A stretch of DNA of 64,000 nucleotides from positions 92,538 through 156,537 of the forward strand of contig NZ_AUEZ01000006.1 of NCBI RefSeq assembly GCF_000426245.1, read 5' to 3'. Below are positions 1 through 8,772 of this stretch, piece by piece (within the stretch, counting starts at the first letter, position 1; every line of letters begins with the position of its first letter). The position numbers and the translations under genes are program-made. The notes under the pieces are model-generated. The model saw only the letters and a program-made list of their open reading frames with translations, did not search any database and was not told where the DNA came from. The stretch is from Bradyrhizobium sp. Ai1a-2 (lineage in GTDB: Bacteria; Pseudomonadota; Alphaproteobacteria; Rhizobiales; Xanthobacteraceae).

Positions 1-1260
1 GAGGATCTCGAGCACGCCGCGCATGTCTATATGAAGGCCGAGCGCGCAATCATCGTCTATGGCATGGGCATCACCCAGCACAAGCGCGGCGCATGCAATG
101 TGCAGCAGCTCGCCAATCTCGCACTCTTGCGCGGCCATATCGGACGCGAGGGCGCCGGCCTCTGTCCGGTGCGCGGCCACTCGAACGTGCAGGGCGATCG
201 CACCGTCGGCATCACCGAAGTGCCGACAAAGGAATTCCTCGATCGCCTGGAGCATAGGTTCAATTTCAAGCCGCCGACTGCACACGGCCATAACGTGGTG
301 ACGGCGCTGGAGGCGATGCTGCGCGGTGAGGTGAAGGTATTCGTCGCCATGGGCGGCAACTTTGCCGCGGCGATTCCCGACTGGCAGCAGACGCAGGCGA
401 CGCTTCGTGGTCTCGACCTCACGGTCCATGTGTCGACCAAGCTCAACCGCAGCCATCTGATCCACGGGCGCGAGGCGCTGATCCTGCCGTGCCTCGGGCG
501 CACAGAGGTCGATATCCAGGCGACCGGACCGCAATCGATCACGGTCGAGGATTCGATGTCGATGGTCCACGCCTCCGGTGGCCGCAACAAGCCGGCCTCG
601 GACCATCTCCTGAGCGAGCCTGCGATCGTTGCCGGAATGGCGCGCGCCACCCTCGGTAACCGCAGCGTGGTGGACTGGGAGGCCCTTGTCGCCGACTACG
701 ACCGCATTCGCGATGCGATCGAAGACGTGTTCCCGATCTTCCAGGGCTACAACGCCCGCATTCGCGTGCCGGGTGGTTTCCATCTCACCTCGACAGCGCG
801 CGAGCGGATCTGGATGACGCCGTCGGGAAAAGCCAATTTCCTGCTGTTCGCAGGATTGGGCGAGGATACCTGCGAAAGCGATCCGGAGATGCTCTGGCTC
901 AGCACCATCCGCAGCCATGATCAGTACAACACGACGCTCTATTCGATGTCGGACCGCTATCGCGGCGTGTACGGTCAGCGCGACGTGGTGTTCCTGAACG
1001 AGCTGGAAATGAAGAAACGAGGCCTTGCGGACGGCGACCGGGTCGACCTCGTTACGCTCTCGACCGACGGGATGGAGCGCAGCGTGCACAATTTCCGGGT
1101 GGTCGGCTATTCCTTCCCGAACGGCTGCTGCGCTGCCTACTATCCCGAGACCAACCCGCTGGTGCCGCTCTATGCTCATGATCCCATGAGCTTCACCCCG
1201 TCTTCCAAGGGCATTCCGATTCGGATCGTGCGCTCGGTGGCGGAAGCTCAAGGCGAGTGA
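1..1260 (+). CDS. FdhF/YdeP-family molybdopterin oxidoreductase, 5'-truncated by window edge
   Basis: The reading frame is open from base 1, so the ATG at 31 is internal and only the C-terminal ~419 residues are present. It matches the alpha (molybdopterin) subunit of the FdhF/YdeP oxidoreductase family, whose full length is about 760 residues. Visible family features are the segment GITQHKRGACNVQQLANLAL, the GREGAGLCPVRGHSNVQGDR stretch, and a C-terminal molydopterin-dinucleotide-binding domain (roughly the last 120 residues, with SDRYRGVYGQRDVVFLN). The N-terminal iron-sulfur and active-site part lies outside the window, so substrate cannot be judged; formate dehydrogenase-like is the usual annotation. 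The gene ends just before an extragenic palindrome at 1307. Confidence 0.85.
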   Translation, partial: EDLEHAAHVYMKAERAIIVYGMGITQHKRGACNVQQLANLALLRGHIGREGAGLCPVRGHSNVQGDRTVGITEVPTKEFLDRLEHRFNFKPPTAHGHNVVTALEAMLRGEVKVFVAMGGNFAAAIPDWQQTQATLRGLDLTVHVSTKLNRSHLIHGREALILPCLGRTEVDIQATGPQSITVEDSMSMVHASGGRNKPASDHLLSEPAIVAGMARATLGNRSVVDWEALVADYDRIRDAIEDVFPIFQGYNARIRVPGGFHLTSTARERIWMTPSGKANFLLFAGLGEDTCESDPEMLWLSTIRSHDQYNTTLYSMSDRYRGVYGQRDVVFLNELEMKKRGLADGDRVDLVTLSTDGMERSVHNFRVVGYSFPNGCCAAYYPETNPLVPLYAHDPMSFTPSSKGIPIRIVRSVAEAQGE

Positions 1261-1306
1261 CGATTACTCCTTCTCCCGTTCTGCGGTCGCTATGTGTGCT
1301 GCGCTC

Positions 1307-1425
1307 CCTCTCCCGCTTGCGGGGGAGGGCGGGGTGAGGGTGTCTCCGCGATGCACGCTGTTCGACCGTGTGGAGAGAGCCCCCACCCGGCGCTTCGCGC
1401 CGACCTCCTCCGCAAGCGGGAGAGG
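1307..1425. repeat. Extragenic palindromic repeat, copy 1 (~120 bp)
   Basis: A 16-bp perfect inverted repeat (cctctcccgcttgcgg at 1307-1322 against ccgcaagcgggagagg at 1410-1425) bounds an internal part containing cggggtgagggtgtctccgcg and gagagcccccacccggcgc. A second copy of the same element lies at 55388-55503 between tcuA and tcuB. It sits between the oxidoreductase stop (1260) and the end of the convergent thioesterase gene (1486). It has no coding capacity that I trust. Similar G+C-rich hairpin elements are common between genes in Rhizobiales. Confidence 0.85.
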
Positions 1426-1485
1426 TCAAGTGAACCCGCGGTTGGTCAATCAATCATGGTCGAGCGGTTGCGCGCTCTAGAGAAC

Positions 1486-1896
1486 TCACGCGGCGGCATT
1501 CTCATTCACGCCGAACCGCTTCTCGAATTCCGCTACGTTGACGATGCCGCGGCGGTGCGTGCCTTCGCCGATCTTGCGCTCCTCGTTCCAGGCCTCGACC
1601 GCGAACAGGATGTGCTTGGAATCGAGCTCGACGACGCGGGCGGTCGCGCGCACGGTGTGACCGACCGGGGTTGCCGCGAGATGGCGGACGTTCACCTCCA
1701 TGCCGACGCTGACGAATCCTTTCGGCAGCGCGGCCGAGATGGCGGCGCCTGCGGCGATCTCCATGTGCAGGATCATCATCGGTGTCGCATAGACCCGCGG
1801 CATGCCCGGCACGAAATGTCCGACCGTCATTTCCGGTCTCACGACGATTGTCGTCTCCGCGCTCATGTCGAGCTTCAATAGTTCACGTGCATCCAT
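1486..1896 (-). CDS. Hotdog-fold thioesterase (FlK-like)
   Basis: A 136-residue protein beginning MDARELLKLD. It resembles small hotdog thioesterases of the fluoroacetyl-CoA thioesterase (FlK) type, with a VYATPMMILHMEIAA segment (active-site Thr/Glu region), the VGMEVNVRHLAATPVG strand and a VRATARVVELDSKHILFAVEA sheet. I chose the ATG at 1896 because AAGGAAG lies just upstream; the longer start at 1926 would run into the RND gene, which stops at 1907. It is the last gene of a minus-strand group with the RND pump. Its acyl-CoA substrate cannot be told from sequence. Confidence 0.8.
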   Translation of the reverse strand: MDARELLKLDMSAETTIVVRPEMTVGHFVPGMPRVYATPMMILHMEIAAGAAISAALPKGFVSVGMEVNVRHLAATPVGHTVRATARVVELDSKHILFAVEAWNEERKIGEGTHRRGIVNVAEFEKRFGVNENAAA

Positions 1897-1906
1897 GTCT
1901 GCTTCC

Positions 1907-4900
1907 TTATTCTGCGGCCGCCGCAACCACTTTCTTGGCGGACTGCTTGCCGGTACTGCCGAGCCATTGGCCCAGCCTGTCGAGATAGAGGTAGACCACC
2001 GGGGTCGTGTACAGGGTCAGGACCTGCGACAGCATCAGGCCGCCGACGATGGTGTAGCCGAGCGGCTGGCGCAGCTCCGATCCTGTGCCGGTACCGACCA
2101 TCAGCGGCACGCCGCCGAGCAGCGCCGCCATTGTCGTCATCAGGATCGGCCGGAACCGCATGGTGCAGGACCGATAGATCGCCTCTTCCGGGCTCAAGCC
2201 CTCATTGCGCTCGACCTCCAGCGCGAAGTCGACCAGCATGATGCCGTTCTTCTTGACGATGCCGATCAGGAGGATGATGCCGATGATGGCGATCACGGTG
2301 AGATCCATGTGCACGGCCATTAGCAGCAGCAATGCACCGATGCCCGCCGAAGGCAGCGTCGACAGGATCGTGATTGGATGGATGAAGCTCTCATAGAGCA
2401 CGCCGAGAATGATGTAGATGACGATCAGCGCCACGCCGATCAGGAGCGGGGTGCCCGAGAGCGAGGACTGGAACGCCTGGGCGTTCCCCTGGAACGACGT
2501 CGCGAGCGACGCCGGCTTGCCGGTTTCCTTTTCGATATTCTGTACGCCGGCCACCGCCTCGCCCAGCGACGCGCCGGGCTTCAGGTTGAAGGAAATCGTC
2601 ACTGACGGAAACATGCTCTGATGGTTGATGAGGATCGGCGCCGGCTTGATCTCGCTCTTCACGAGCTGGCTGAGCGGGACCTGCTGGCCGCTCGCGGAAT
2701 TCACGTAGATGTCCTTCAGCGCCTCGGGGCCGTACTGGAAGCTCGGATAGACCTCCATCACGACGTGATACTGGTTCAACGCGGTAAACATGGTCGAGAC
2801 GATGCGCTGGCCGAAGGCGTCATCCAGCGTGTTGTCGATGGTGGAGGGAAGGATGCCGAAGCTCGACGCCACCTCGCGGTTGACGGTGACATCCAGCATC
2901 GGTCCGGCGTTGGCCTGATCGCTGGCAACGTCGGTGACGAAGGGCAGGGCCCTTATCCGTTCGAGGAAGATGGCCGCCCAATGCGTCAGTTCGTCCGAAT
3001 CCGCATCGGTCAGCGAGTACTGATATTGGGTCTTCGACAGGCGCGCGCCGATGGTGATGTCCTGCGCGGCCTGCATATAGAGGGTGATACCCTGGATATG
3101 GGCGAGCTGCGGCCTCAGCCGGTTGATGATCTCGTCCGCGCTCGCCTTGCGCTGCGGCTTGGGCTTGAGCATGATGAAGATGCGCCCCTGATTGAGCGTC
3201 GCGGTCGGCCCGCCCGGCCCGATATAGCTCGCGACCGAATCGATCGCGGGATCCTTCAGCAGCGTGTCGACCAGCACCTGCTGCCGCTCGGACATCGCCG
3301 GGAACGAGATATCCTGCGCGGCTTCGGTGATGCCGACGATCTGGCCGGTGTCTTCCTGCGGGAAGAAGCCCTTCGGAATGACGACGTAGAGATAGGCGGT
3401 GAGCGCGACCGTGCTCAGCATCACCATCAATGTCGTGAAGCGATGGTGCAGCACGACTTTCAGGCCGCGGGCATAAAGCGCGAGCAGGGAATCGAAGGCC
3501 CACTCGAAGGCGAGATAGATCCTGCCGTGCTTCTTGTGGCTGTCGTCCTTCAACAGCCGCGAGCACATCATAGGCGTCAGCGTCAGCGAGATCACGAGCG
3601 ACAGCAACAGCGAGGCGGTGATCGTGATCGCGAACTCCTGGAACAGCTTGCCGACATAGCCACCCATCAAAAACAATGGGATGAACACCGCGATCAGCGA
3701 GAGCGTGATGGAGACGATCGTGAACCCGATCTCGGCCGAACCCTTGAGCGCGGCCTGCATCGGGGTGAGGCCTTTCTCGAGATGCCGCACGATGTTCTCG
3801 ATGACGACGACGGCGTCGTCGACGACGAAGCCGACCGCAATCGACAGCGCCATCAGCGACAGGTTGTCGAGGCTGTAACCGAGCACGTAAAGCACCGCGA
3901 AGGTGCCGATCAGCGATAGCGGAACGGTCACTGCCGGAATCACGGTCGCCCAGAGATTCCGCAGGAACAGGAAGATCACCATCACCACCAGAGCTACCGT
4001 CAGCATCAGCGTGAACTGGACGTCGGCGACGGCTGCGCGGATGGTGGTGGTGCGATCGGCCGCGATCGTCACCTTGATCGCGGGCGGAATGGACGCCTGA
4101 AGCGTAGGCAGCAGCTTCTTGATGCGGTCCACGGTCTCGATGACATTGGCGCCGGGTACGCGCTGAACCGCGAGGATGATCGCCGGCTGCTTGTCATACC
4201 ACCCGGCCAGCAGATCGTTTTCGGGAGCCTCGATCGCCTTGCCGATATCGCGAATTCGCACTGGCGAGCCGCTGCGATAAGCGATGATCAAATCGTCATA
4301 GGCGGCGGGGTTGAGCAGTTGATCGTTGGTGTTGAGCGTATAGGTCACGCGTGGGCTGTTGAGGGTGCCCTTCGGCAGATCGACATTGGCGCCGGCGATG
4401 ACGGTGCGGACGTCCTCAAGGCTTATTCCCCTTGCGGCGAGTGCTTGCGGATTGACCTGGATGCGGATGGCGGGTTTCTGCTGGCCGCCGATGCCGACCA
4501 GGCCGACGCCCGGAATCTGCGATATCTTCGGCAGCAGGATGTTTTCGGCGTAGGCATCGACCGTGGTCATCGGCAGCGAGTCCGACGTCAGCGCGATCAG
4601 CATGATCGGCGTCTCGGCCGGATTCACCTTCCGGATCGTCGGTGGGTAGGGAATGTTCTGCGGCAGATAGGGGCTCGCGGCATTGATCGCCGAGAGCACA
4701 TCGACGGCGGCGCTGTCGACTGTGCGCGAGAGTTCGAATTGCACGACGACCTGGGCGACACCGAGCGCGCTCGACGATGTCAATTGCGTCACGCCCGGGA
4801 TCTGGCTCAATTGCTGCTCAAGCGGCGTCGCGACGGAGGATGCGATCGTCTGTGGATCGGCGCCGGGCAATTGCGCCGAAATCTGGATCGTCGGGTAGTT

Positions 4901-5020
4901 GACATTCGGCAGTGCGCCAACCGGCAGCAACGGATAGGCGGCAAGCCCGCACAGCAATAGCCCGGCCATCAGCAGGACGGTGGCGATCGGCCGGGCGATG
5001 AACGGCGCAGAGAGATTCAT
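1907..5020 (-). CDS. RND-family (HAE1) multidrug efflux permease
   Basis: A 1037-residue inner-membrane RND transporter, the usual family length, most like MdtB/MdtC/AcrB-type drug exporters. It starts MNLSAPFIARPIATVLLMAG (first membrane helix), has the YPTIQISAQLPGADPQTI porter-domain start, the TM4 proton-relay aspartates in GFVVDDAVVV (D401, D402) and the TM10 lysine in GIVKKNGIMLVDFA. Two large periplasmic loops are intact. Its ATG overlaps the stop of the adaptor gene (ATGA, 5017-5020), so the two are translationally coupled. No outer-membrane TolC-type gene is present in the window. Substrates are unknown. Confidence 0.95.
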   Translation of the reverse strand: MNLSAPFIARPIATVLLMAGLLLCGLAAYPLLPVGALPNVNYPTIQISAQLPGADPQTIASSVATPLEQQLSQIPGVTQLTSSSALGVAQVVVQFELSRTVDSAAVDVLSAINAASPYLPQNIPYPPTIRKVNPAETPIMLIALTSDSLPMTTVDAYAENILLPKISQIPGVGLVGIGGQQKPAIRIQVNPQALAARGISLEDVRTVIAGANVDLPKGTLNSPRVTYTLNTNDQLLNPAAYDDLIIAYRSGSPVRIRDIGKAIEAPENDLLAGWYDKQPAIILAVQRVPGANVIETVDRIKKLLPTLQASIPPAIKVTIAADRTTTIRAAVADVQFTLMLTVALVVMVIFLFLRNLWATVIPAVTVPLSLIGTFAVLYVLGYSLDNLSLMALSIAVGFVVDDAVVVIENIVRHLEKGLTPMQAALKGSAEIGFTIVSITLSLIAVFIPLFLMGGYVGKLFQEFAITITASLLLSLVISLTLTPMMCSRLLKDDSHKKHGRIYLAFEWAFDSLLALYARGLKVVLHHRFTTLMVMLSTVALTAYLYVVIPKGFFPQEDTGQIVGITEAAQDISFPAMSERQQVLVDTLLKDPAIDSVASYIGPGGPTATLNQGRIFIMLKPKPQRKASADEIINRLRPQLAHIQGITLYMQAAQDITIGARLSKTQYQYSLTDADSDELTHWAAIFLERIRALPFVTDVASDQANAGPMLDVTVNREVASSFGILPSTIDNTLDDAFGQRIVSTMFTALNQYHVVMEVYPSFQYGPEALKDIYVNSASGQQVPLSQLVKSEIKPAPILINHQSMFPSVTISFNLKPGASLGEAVAGVQNIEKETGKPASLATSFQGNAQAFQSSLSGTPLLIGVALIVIYIILGVLYESFIHPITILSTLPSAGIGALLLLMAVHMDLTVIAIIGIILLIGIVKKNGIMLVDFALEVERNEGLSPEEAIYRSCTMRFRPILMTTMAALLGGVPLMVGTGTGSELRQPLGYTIVGGLMLSQVLTLYTTPVVYLYLDRLGQWLGSTGKQSAKKVVAAAAE

Positions 5021-6192
5021 GGAATGGCCTTCTGCACCGAGCTCTGCAGATCGGCTTCCGTCGCGGCCTTGCCGTGCAATTCCTTGACGCGGCTGCCCTG
5101 CTGCAATCTGTATTGGCCGTCGACGACGACGGTCTCCTTGGCCTTGAGTCCGTCATCGATCAGTGCCTGCCCGTGGCTGATCTGCCCGACCTTCACGGAG
5201 CGCAATTGCGCGGTCCCATCCGGCGTCACCACGTAGACGTAGGAGCCGTTCTGGCCTTGCTGGACCGCGGAAGCGGCGATCGTCAGCCCGTCCTTTCGGG
5301 TTTCAAGCAGCAGGTTGACGTTGACGAGCTGGCCGGGCCAGAGCCGGTGCGCGGCATTCGGAAATTCGGCCTTGAGCTGGATGCTGCCGGTCGTCTGCAC
5401 GATCTCGTTGTCGACAAGCAGCAGCTTGCCTTCGTCCAGCTTGATCTTGTTGTCCTGGCTGTAGGCGATCACCTTCAGCGGGCCCTTCGCCATCTCCTGC
5501 TGGATCCGCGGCAGATAGGTCTCCGGGAGCGTGAAGATCAGTGAGATCGGTTCGATCTGGGTGACGACCACGAGGCCGTTCGGATCGGTCGGATGAATGA
5601 TGTTGCCGACGTCGATCTGGCGCACGCCGGTTACGCCGGGAATCGGCGACGTCAAGCGCGTGTAGCTGAGCTGGATCTTGGCCTCGTCGATCTGGGCCTG
5701 ATCCGCCTTCACCGCGCTTTGCAGCTGCGCCACCTGCGCCTGTTGGGTCTGCACCAGTTGCGGGGTGGCATAGCCCTTGTTGCCGAGCTGGGTGTAGCGC
5801 GACAGATTGGCCTGCGCGTTCTCAAGCTGTGCATTGTCGCGCGCGAGGTTCGCGGTCAGCTGCTCGATCTCCGCCTGGTAGGGCCGCGGATCGATCTGCG
5901 CCAGCAGGTCGCCAGCCTTGACGGTTTGTCCTTCGACAAAGGTGATCTGGGTGATCTGTCCCTGGATTTGACTGCGCACCAGGTCGGTATTGTAGGCGAT
6001 CACCGTGCCGACACCGGTCAGATAGATCGGGACATCACCGCTGGTGACGGTCGCTGCGACCACCGGGATCGGCGCCGGCACCGGCACCGCAGCGGCTTGC
6101 TCCAACGTCAGCGAGCGCTTGAAATACCAGAACCCGCTGCCCGCCAGTGCCACGAGCAGAGCGGCTACTGCGATCGCGATCTTTCGCTTCAC
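5017..6192 (-). CDS. RND periplasmic adaptor (membrane fusion protein)
   Basis: Periplasmic adaptor partner of the RND permease encoded immediately downstream. The N-terminus KRKIAIAVAALLVALAGSGFWYF is a signal-anchor helix; then come a lipoyl half-motif (GQITQITFVEGQTVKAGDLL), a long alpha-hairpin rich in Q/A (QAQVAQLQSAVKADQAQIDE), and beta-barrel and membrane-proximal domains. I chose the GTG at 6192 (391 residues) because GAGG lies six bases upstream. The ATG at 6258 has no ribosome site and would overlap the preceding gene (ends 6218). The start is therefore less certain than the family call. Confidence 0.9.
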   Translation of the reverse strand: MKRKIAIAVAALLVALAGSGFWYFKRSLTLEQAAAVPVPAPIPVVAATVTSGDVPIYLTGVGTVIAYNTDLVRSQIQGQITQITFVEGQTVKAGDLLAQIDPRPYQAEIEQLTANLARDNAQLENAQANLSRYTQLGNKGYATPQLVQTQQAQVAQLQSAVKADQAQIDEAKIQLSYTRLTSPIPGVTGVRQIDVGNIIHPTDPNGLVVVTQIEPISLIFTLPETYLPRIQQEMAKGPLKVIAYSQDNKIKLDEGKLLLVDNEIVQTTGSIQLKAEFPNAAHRLWPGQLVNVNLLLETRKDGLTIAASAVQQGQNGSYVYVVTPDGTAQLRSVKVGQISHGQALIDDGLKAKETVVVDGQYRLQQGSRVKELHGKAATEADLQSSVQKAIP

Positions 6193-6217
6193 GACATGCC
6201 TCGCAAATGTGTTTATC

Positions 6218-6832
6218 TCAACAACCGCCTGCCGCCGTTGTCGTGATTGTCGCGCCATCGGTCGGGCAAGGCATCGCCTCGGTCGGAGGCGAAGAGCCTA
6301 TTGGCGACGACGCAGGTAATGGGAGCGACAGCGCCGGGCTGAGACCTGCACCGCCCAGTTCAGTCGCGCCCAAGGGGATTCCGATCGGCGCCACGGTTGA
6401 CGATGTCGAAGTCATCGGACGCACGATGCTCGTCGTGCCGCGCGCGCCGCAGCCGGTCGATGAACTTCCCGATAGCCCTCCGCCATCGAAAACCGCTCCG
6501 GGCTTGCTGGCGACGAAACAGTTTTCGTTTCCGAAATTCACGCCGGTTCCGGATTGCGGCAGCACCGGACTGGTGCCGGGTATTGCAAGTTCGGTCGATC
6601 CCAACGGAATGCCTGCCGGCCGGATGGCGGAACCCGTTGTCGAAACCAGCGGCGAGGTCAGGTTCGAAAATGGCTGCACGCCAGGCGTCGCTGCCTGCGC
6701 GCTTGCAGGTTCGAGCGACATCGATTCGGCGGCGAGCCACAGCGAAGTGCAAGCGGCGAGTGCGGCGATCAGGGATCGTCGTCCGGACGTGCGCGAAAGC
6801 TGGTTTCGCCTCGACCGAAGCGGACCTGTCAT
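6218..6832 (-). CDS. Secreted low-complexity protein with internal repeats, unknown function
   Basis: A 204-residue protein with a twin-Arg/basic N-terminus and hydrophobic segment (RRSLIAALAACTSLWLAAES), likely a signal peptide, followed by a Ser/Thr/Gly/Pro-rich body. Two internal repeats share the pattern GIPLGxTELxxxGxSPxL (GIPLGSTELAIPGTSPVLP and GIPLGATELGGAGLSPALS). The Cys residues are scattered (NENC, STGC, MPC and a terminal GGC). GGAG lies nine bases before the ATG. It ends 25 bases before the adaptor GTG and may be cotranscribed with the RND genes. I do not recognise a family. An exported structural or cell-surface protein is a guess. Confidence 0.6.
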   Translation of the reverse strand: MTGPLRSRRNQLSRTSGRRSLIAALAACTSLWLAAESMSLEPASAQAATPGVQPFSNLTSPLVSTTGSAIRPAGIPLGSTELAIPGTSPVLPQSGTGVNFGNENCFVASKPGAVFDGGGLSGSSSTGCGARGTTSIVRPMTSTSSTVAPIGIPLGATELGGAGLSPALSLPLPASSPIGSSPPTEAMPCPTDGATITTTAAGGC

Positions 6833-7141
6833 AGGACGGCTCTCCGGAGGTTAAGCTCTCCGAAAAGTTACTTCCCGGCTTCCGCGACGGTATTTCAAGA
6901 ACGCACGCCCCACCCGTCGAACGCACGCAGCAGATACCAAGGTATGATGTGCCTAGCCCACAATATACGTGCGTGGAAACGCCCGTAGAATGGAGCGCGC
7001 GTTGGTGCTCGATATTCTCCAAGGCAGAAGTCGGAACGCGGCCGCTTCGAGGAGAGACGCTCAAGGAAGAGTGATCTCTCGATTGGTAACTTGAAGAGGC
7101 CTTCCGGCGTACGGTCACCATGACGACAGAAAGATGGTACC
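6833..7141. other. Divergent intergenic region, no gene seen
   Basis: About 309 bases separate the minus-strand secreted protein from the plus-strand AraC gene. It should hold both promoters. The short frames seen here are not supported by codon bias or homology. I see no clear operator or terminator. Confidence 0.5.
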
Positions 7142-7999
7142 ATGCCGCAGATTCAGCTTCGACGAGATGACAACGTACGCTTCAACGATGATTTGTCGGT
7201 TCGCGCGACAGTCCACGAAGGGTCATATCGCCGCAAGACAGCCGCAACCGACCGTCGGGATAAGCCGGCGCAAGCCGCGGTGCTGCTGCCCGGCCGTCCT
7301 GTCGTCGATGACAGGATGGCGCTTGCCTTTGAACGCCTGCACCTCGTGCTCGCGATCGCAGCGCAGGGCTATGTGGAGGAGAATGCCGCTGAGCGCGACG
7401 CACTGTTGAACGCCGCCAGCAGCCTCGACGTCTTCCAGCACAAGGCTGCGATCGAAAGGCTCAAGGACCCCGTCATCAGATGCCTGTCGGATGCGCTCGC
7501 GGATACCAAGCGGGCCTATGACCGTCATGCCGGAATTCGCGCCGATGCGCTGCGGCTCGCTGTCGCCATCAGGCTGCTTGGCTTGCAGGCTGAGAACCGC
7601 TCATCCGTCGATGATGGAGCTGTCACCACGGACCCTGCCGAGCGGGCGGTGGTGGGATTGCAGAAATGGCGGCTGAAGCGCGTCGCGGACTATGTCGACA
7701 GCCATCTGTCGAAGAAGATCACGTTGTCGGATCTGGCGGCGGTCGCGGGATTGAGCCGGATGCATTTCGCGTCGCAGTTCCGGATGGCGACCGGCGTTCG
7801 GCCGCACGAATATCTGCTGCGACAGCGGATTCGCCGCGCCGACGAACTGCTTCGAAACACGACCATGACGATCGTCGATGTCGCCCTGAGTGTCGGTTTC
7901 CAGACCCAGGCGCATTTCACCACGGTGTTCAAGCGGATCGCAGGAAGCACGCCGGCCCAGCGGCGAAACGCGCACTATGCCGCCGGCGAGGCTGCCTAG
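7142..7999 (+). CDS. AraC-family transcriptional regulator
   Basis: A 285-residue regulator. The C-terminal ~100 residues hold a classic AraC double helix-turn-helix: KWRLKRVADYVDSHLSKKITL, then LAAVAGLSRMHFASQFRMATG and the second helix pair DVALSVGFQTQAHFTTVFKR. The N-terminal half has no recognised effector domain. The gene is divergent from the secreted-protein/RND group, which may be its target, but no binding site was identified. The ribosome-binding site is weak, so the start at 7142 is provisional. The stop codon lies inside a palindromic repeat. Confidence 0.88.
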   Translation: MPQIQLRRDDNVRFNDDLSVRATVHEGSYRRKTAATDRRDKPAQAAVLLPGRPVVDDRMALAFERLHLVLAIAAQGYVEENAAERDALLNAASSLDVFQHKAAIERLKDPVIRCLSDALADTKRAYDRHAGIRADALRLAVAIRLLGLQAENRSSVDDGAVTTDPAERAVVGLQKWRLKRVADYVDSHLSKKITLSDLAAVAGLSRMHFASQFRMATGVRPHEYLLRQRIRRADELLRNTTMTIVDVALSVGFQTQAHFTTVFKRIAGSTPAQRRNAHYAAGEAA

Positions 8000-8065
8000 A
8001 GCATTTTCGGTTCTGATCGCATCAGAACCAAAGCTCTAGATTCTCCACTTCGCTCGAAAATGCTC
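7999..8065. repeat. Extragenic palindrome, gagcattttc type
   Basis: The outer arms gagcattttc (7999-8008) and gaaaatgctc (8056-8065) are a perfect 10-bp inverted repeat. An inner hairpin ggttctgat-cgc-atcagaacc lies at 8009-8029. The motif tccacttcgctcgaaaa is shared with the element at 16034-16077. The element begins on the last base of the AraC stop codon and separates convergent genes, so it may also act as a terminator. Confidence 0.75.
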
Positions 8066-8091
8066 TGGTAACGCCGGCAGCATGGGACCGC

Positions 8092-8442
8092 TTAGCGCGC
8101 CCCCGCGAGCGCGCGAGTCGCCTTGTCCAGTTGGGTGTTGCATTGTGCCAGATCGCCTGCGCGATCGGCGGCGCGGGCGAGGTCGAGCGCAGCGAGGACG
8201 CGTTGCAGACGCCGTCCATATTTGCCTTCGGTGGCCGCGATCGATCGCGGCGTCGGCTGGTAGTTGCGCGTCGCGTCGAGACTCTCCTTCTGCCAACCCC
8301 CGGCGCCGGCGCGTTTCTCGATGGCGGCATCCGCCTGGGCTTGAACACGCGCGATCGAGTCCCCGCACGGACCGGCGTGGCTCGGCGGAATCGTCATAAG
8401 CAGGATGAGGATGGCTGCCCCGAACGGCGCGACCTTCTCCAT
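8092..8442 (-). CDS. Small exported protein of unknown function
   Basis: A 116-residue protein starting MEKVAPFGAAILILLMTIPPS with a clear signal peptide (cleavage probably after SHA). The mature part is alpha-helical and charged, with two Cys (GPCGDS and LAQCNTQL) that could form a disulfide in the periplasm. The region DLARAADRAGDLAQCNTQLDKATRAL looks like a helical-repeat turn. AAGGAGAC lies before the ATG. It is divergent from coxC with 330 bases between. I recognise no named family; two longer overlapping frames here are shadows. Confidence 0.7.
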   Translation of the reverse strand: MEKVAPFGAAILILLMTIPPSHAGPCGDSIARVQAQADAAIEKRAGAGGWQKESLDATRNYQPTPRSIAATEGKYGRRLQRVLAALDLARAADRAGDLAQCNTQLDKATRALAGAR

Positions 8443-8772
8443 GGGTTCGTCTCCTTGTATGCGGCAACTGTGACTTGGTTACCAAATGACAATGTTCGTG
8501 ACGATGTCTTTCGCAATTGAACGTGCTCGCGCAACCACAAGCTTTTCGAGACGACGGCCGCGACTTCCATCCACTAACGTTGCCTCTCTTGGTCCCGGCT
8601 TGGAGTCACGCTGCCATTCGCCCTTAAGATGATGACGGTATCGCGTTGCAATTAACATTGCATTTGCGAAGGGAACAAGGTGCCGCTGCGGCGGTAGACT
8701 GTCTCTGACTGTCCGGTTATGTAGGGAGGCTAGGGAGGGGCCAGCCCGTGGAAACGGGCGGCCGAGACGATC
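8443..8772. other. Divergent intergenic region upstream of coxC, no gene seen
   Basis: The 330 bases between the small exported protein and coxC are expected to hold both promoters. The only symmetry I noticed is TTGGTTACCAA at 8475-8485, about 33 bases upstream of the exported-protein ATG. It is an 11-base inverted repeat of unknown meaning. Confidence 0.45.

Noticed and set aside
2621..3919. Plus-strand frame of 432 residues opposite the RND gene
   Set aside because: Composition (Arg/Asp/His/Gln-rich) is typical of antisense shadows; the minus strand encodes a clear RND permease.
6193..6258. Upstream ATG start for the RND adaptor
   Set aside because: It has no ribosome site and overlaps the preceding gene; the GTG at 6192 has GAGG at six bases.
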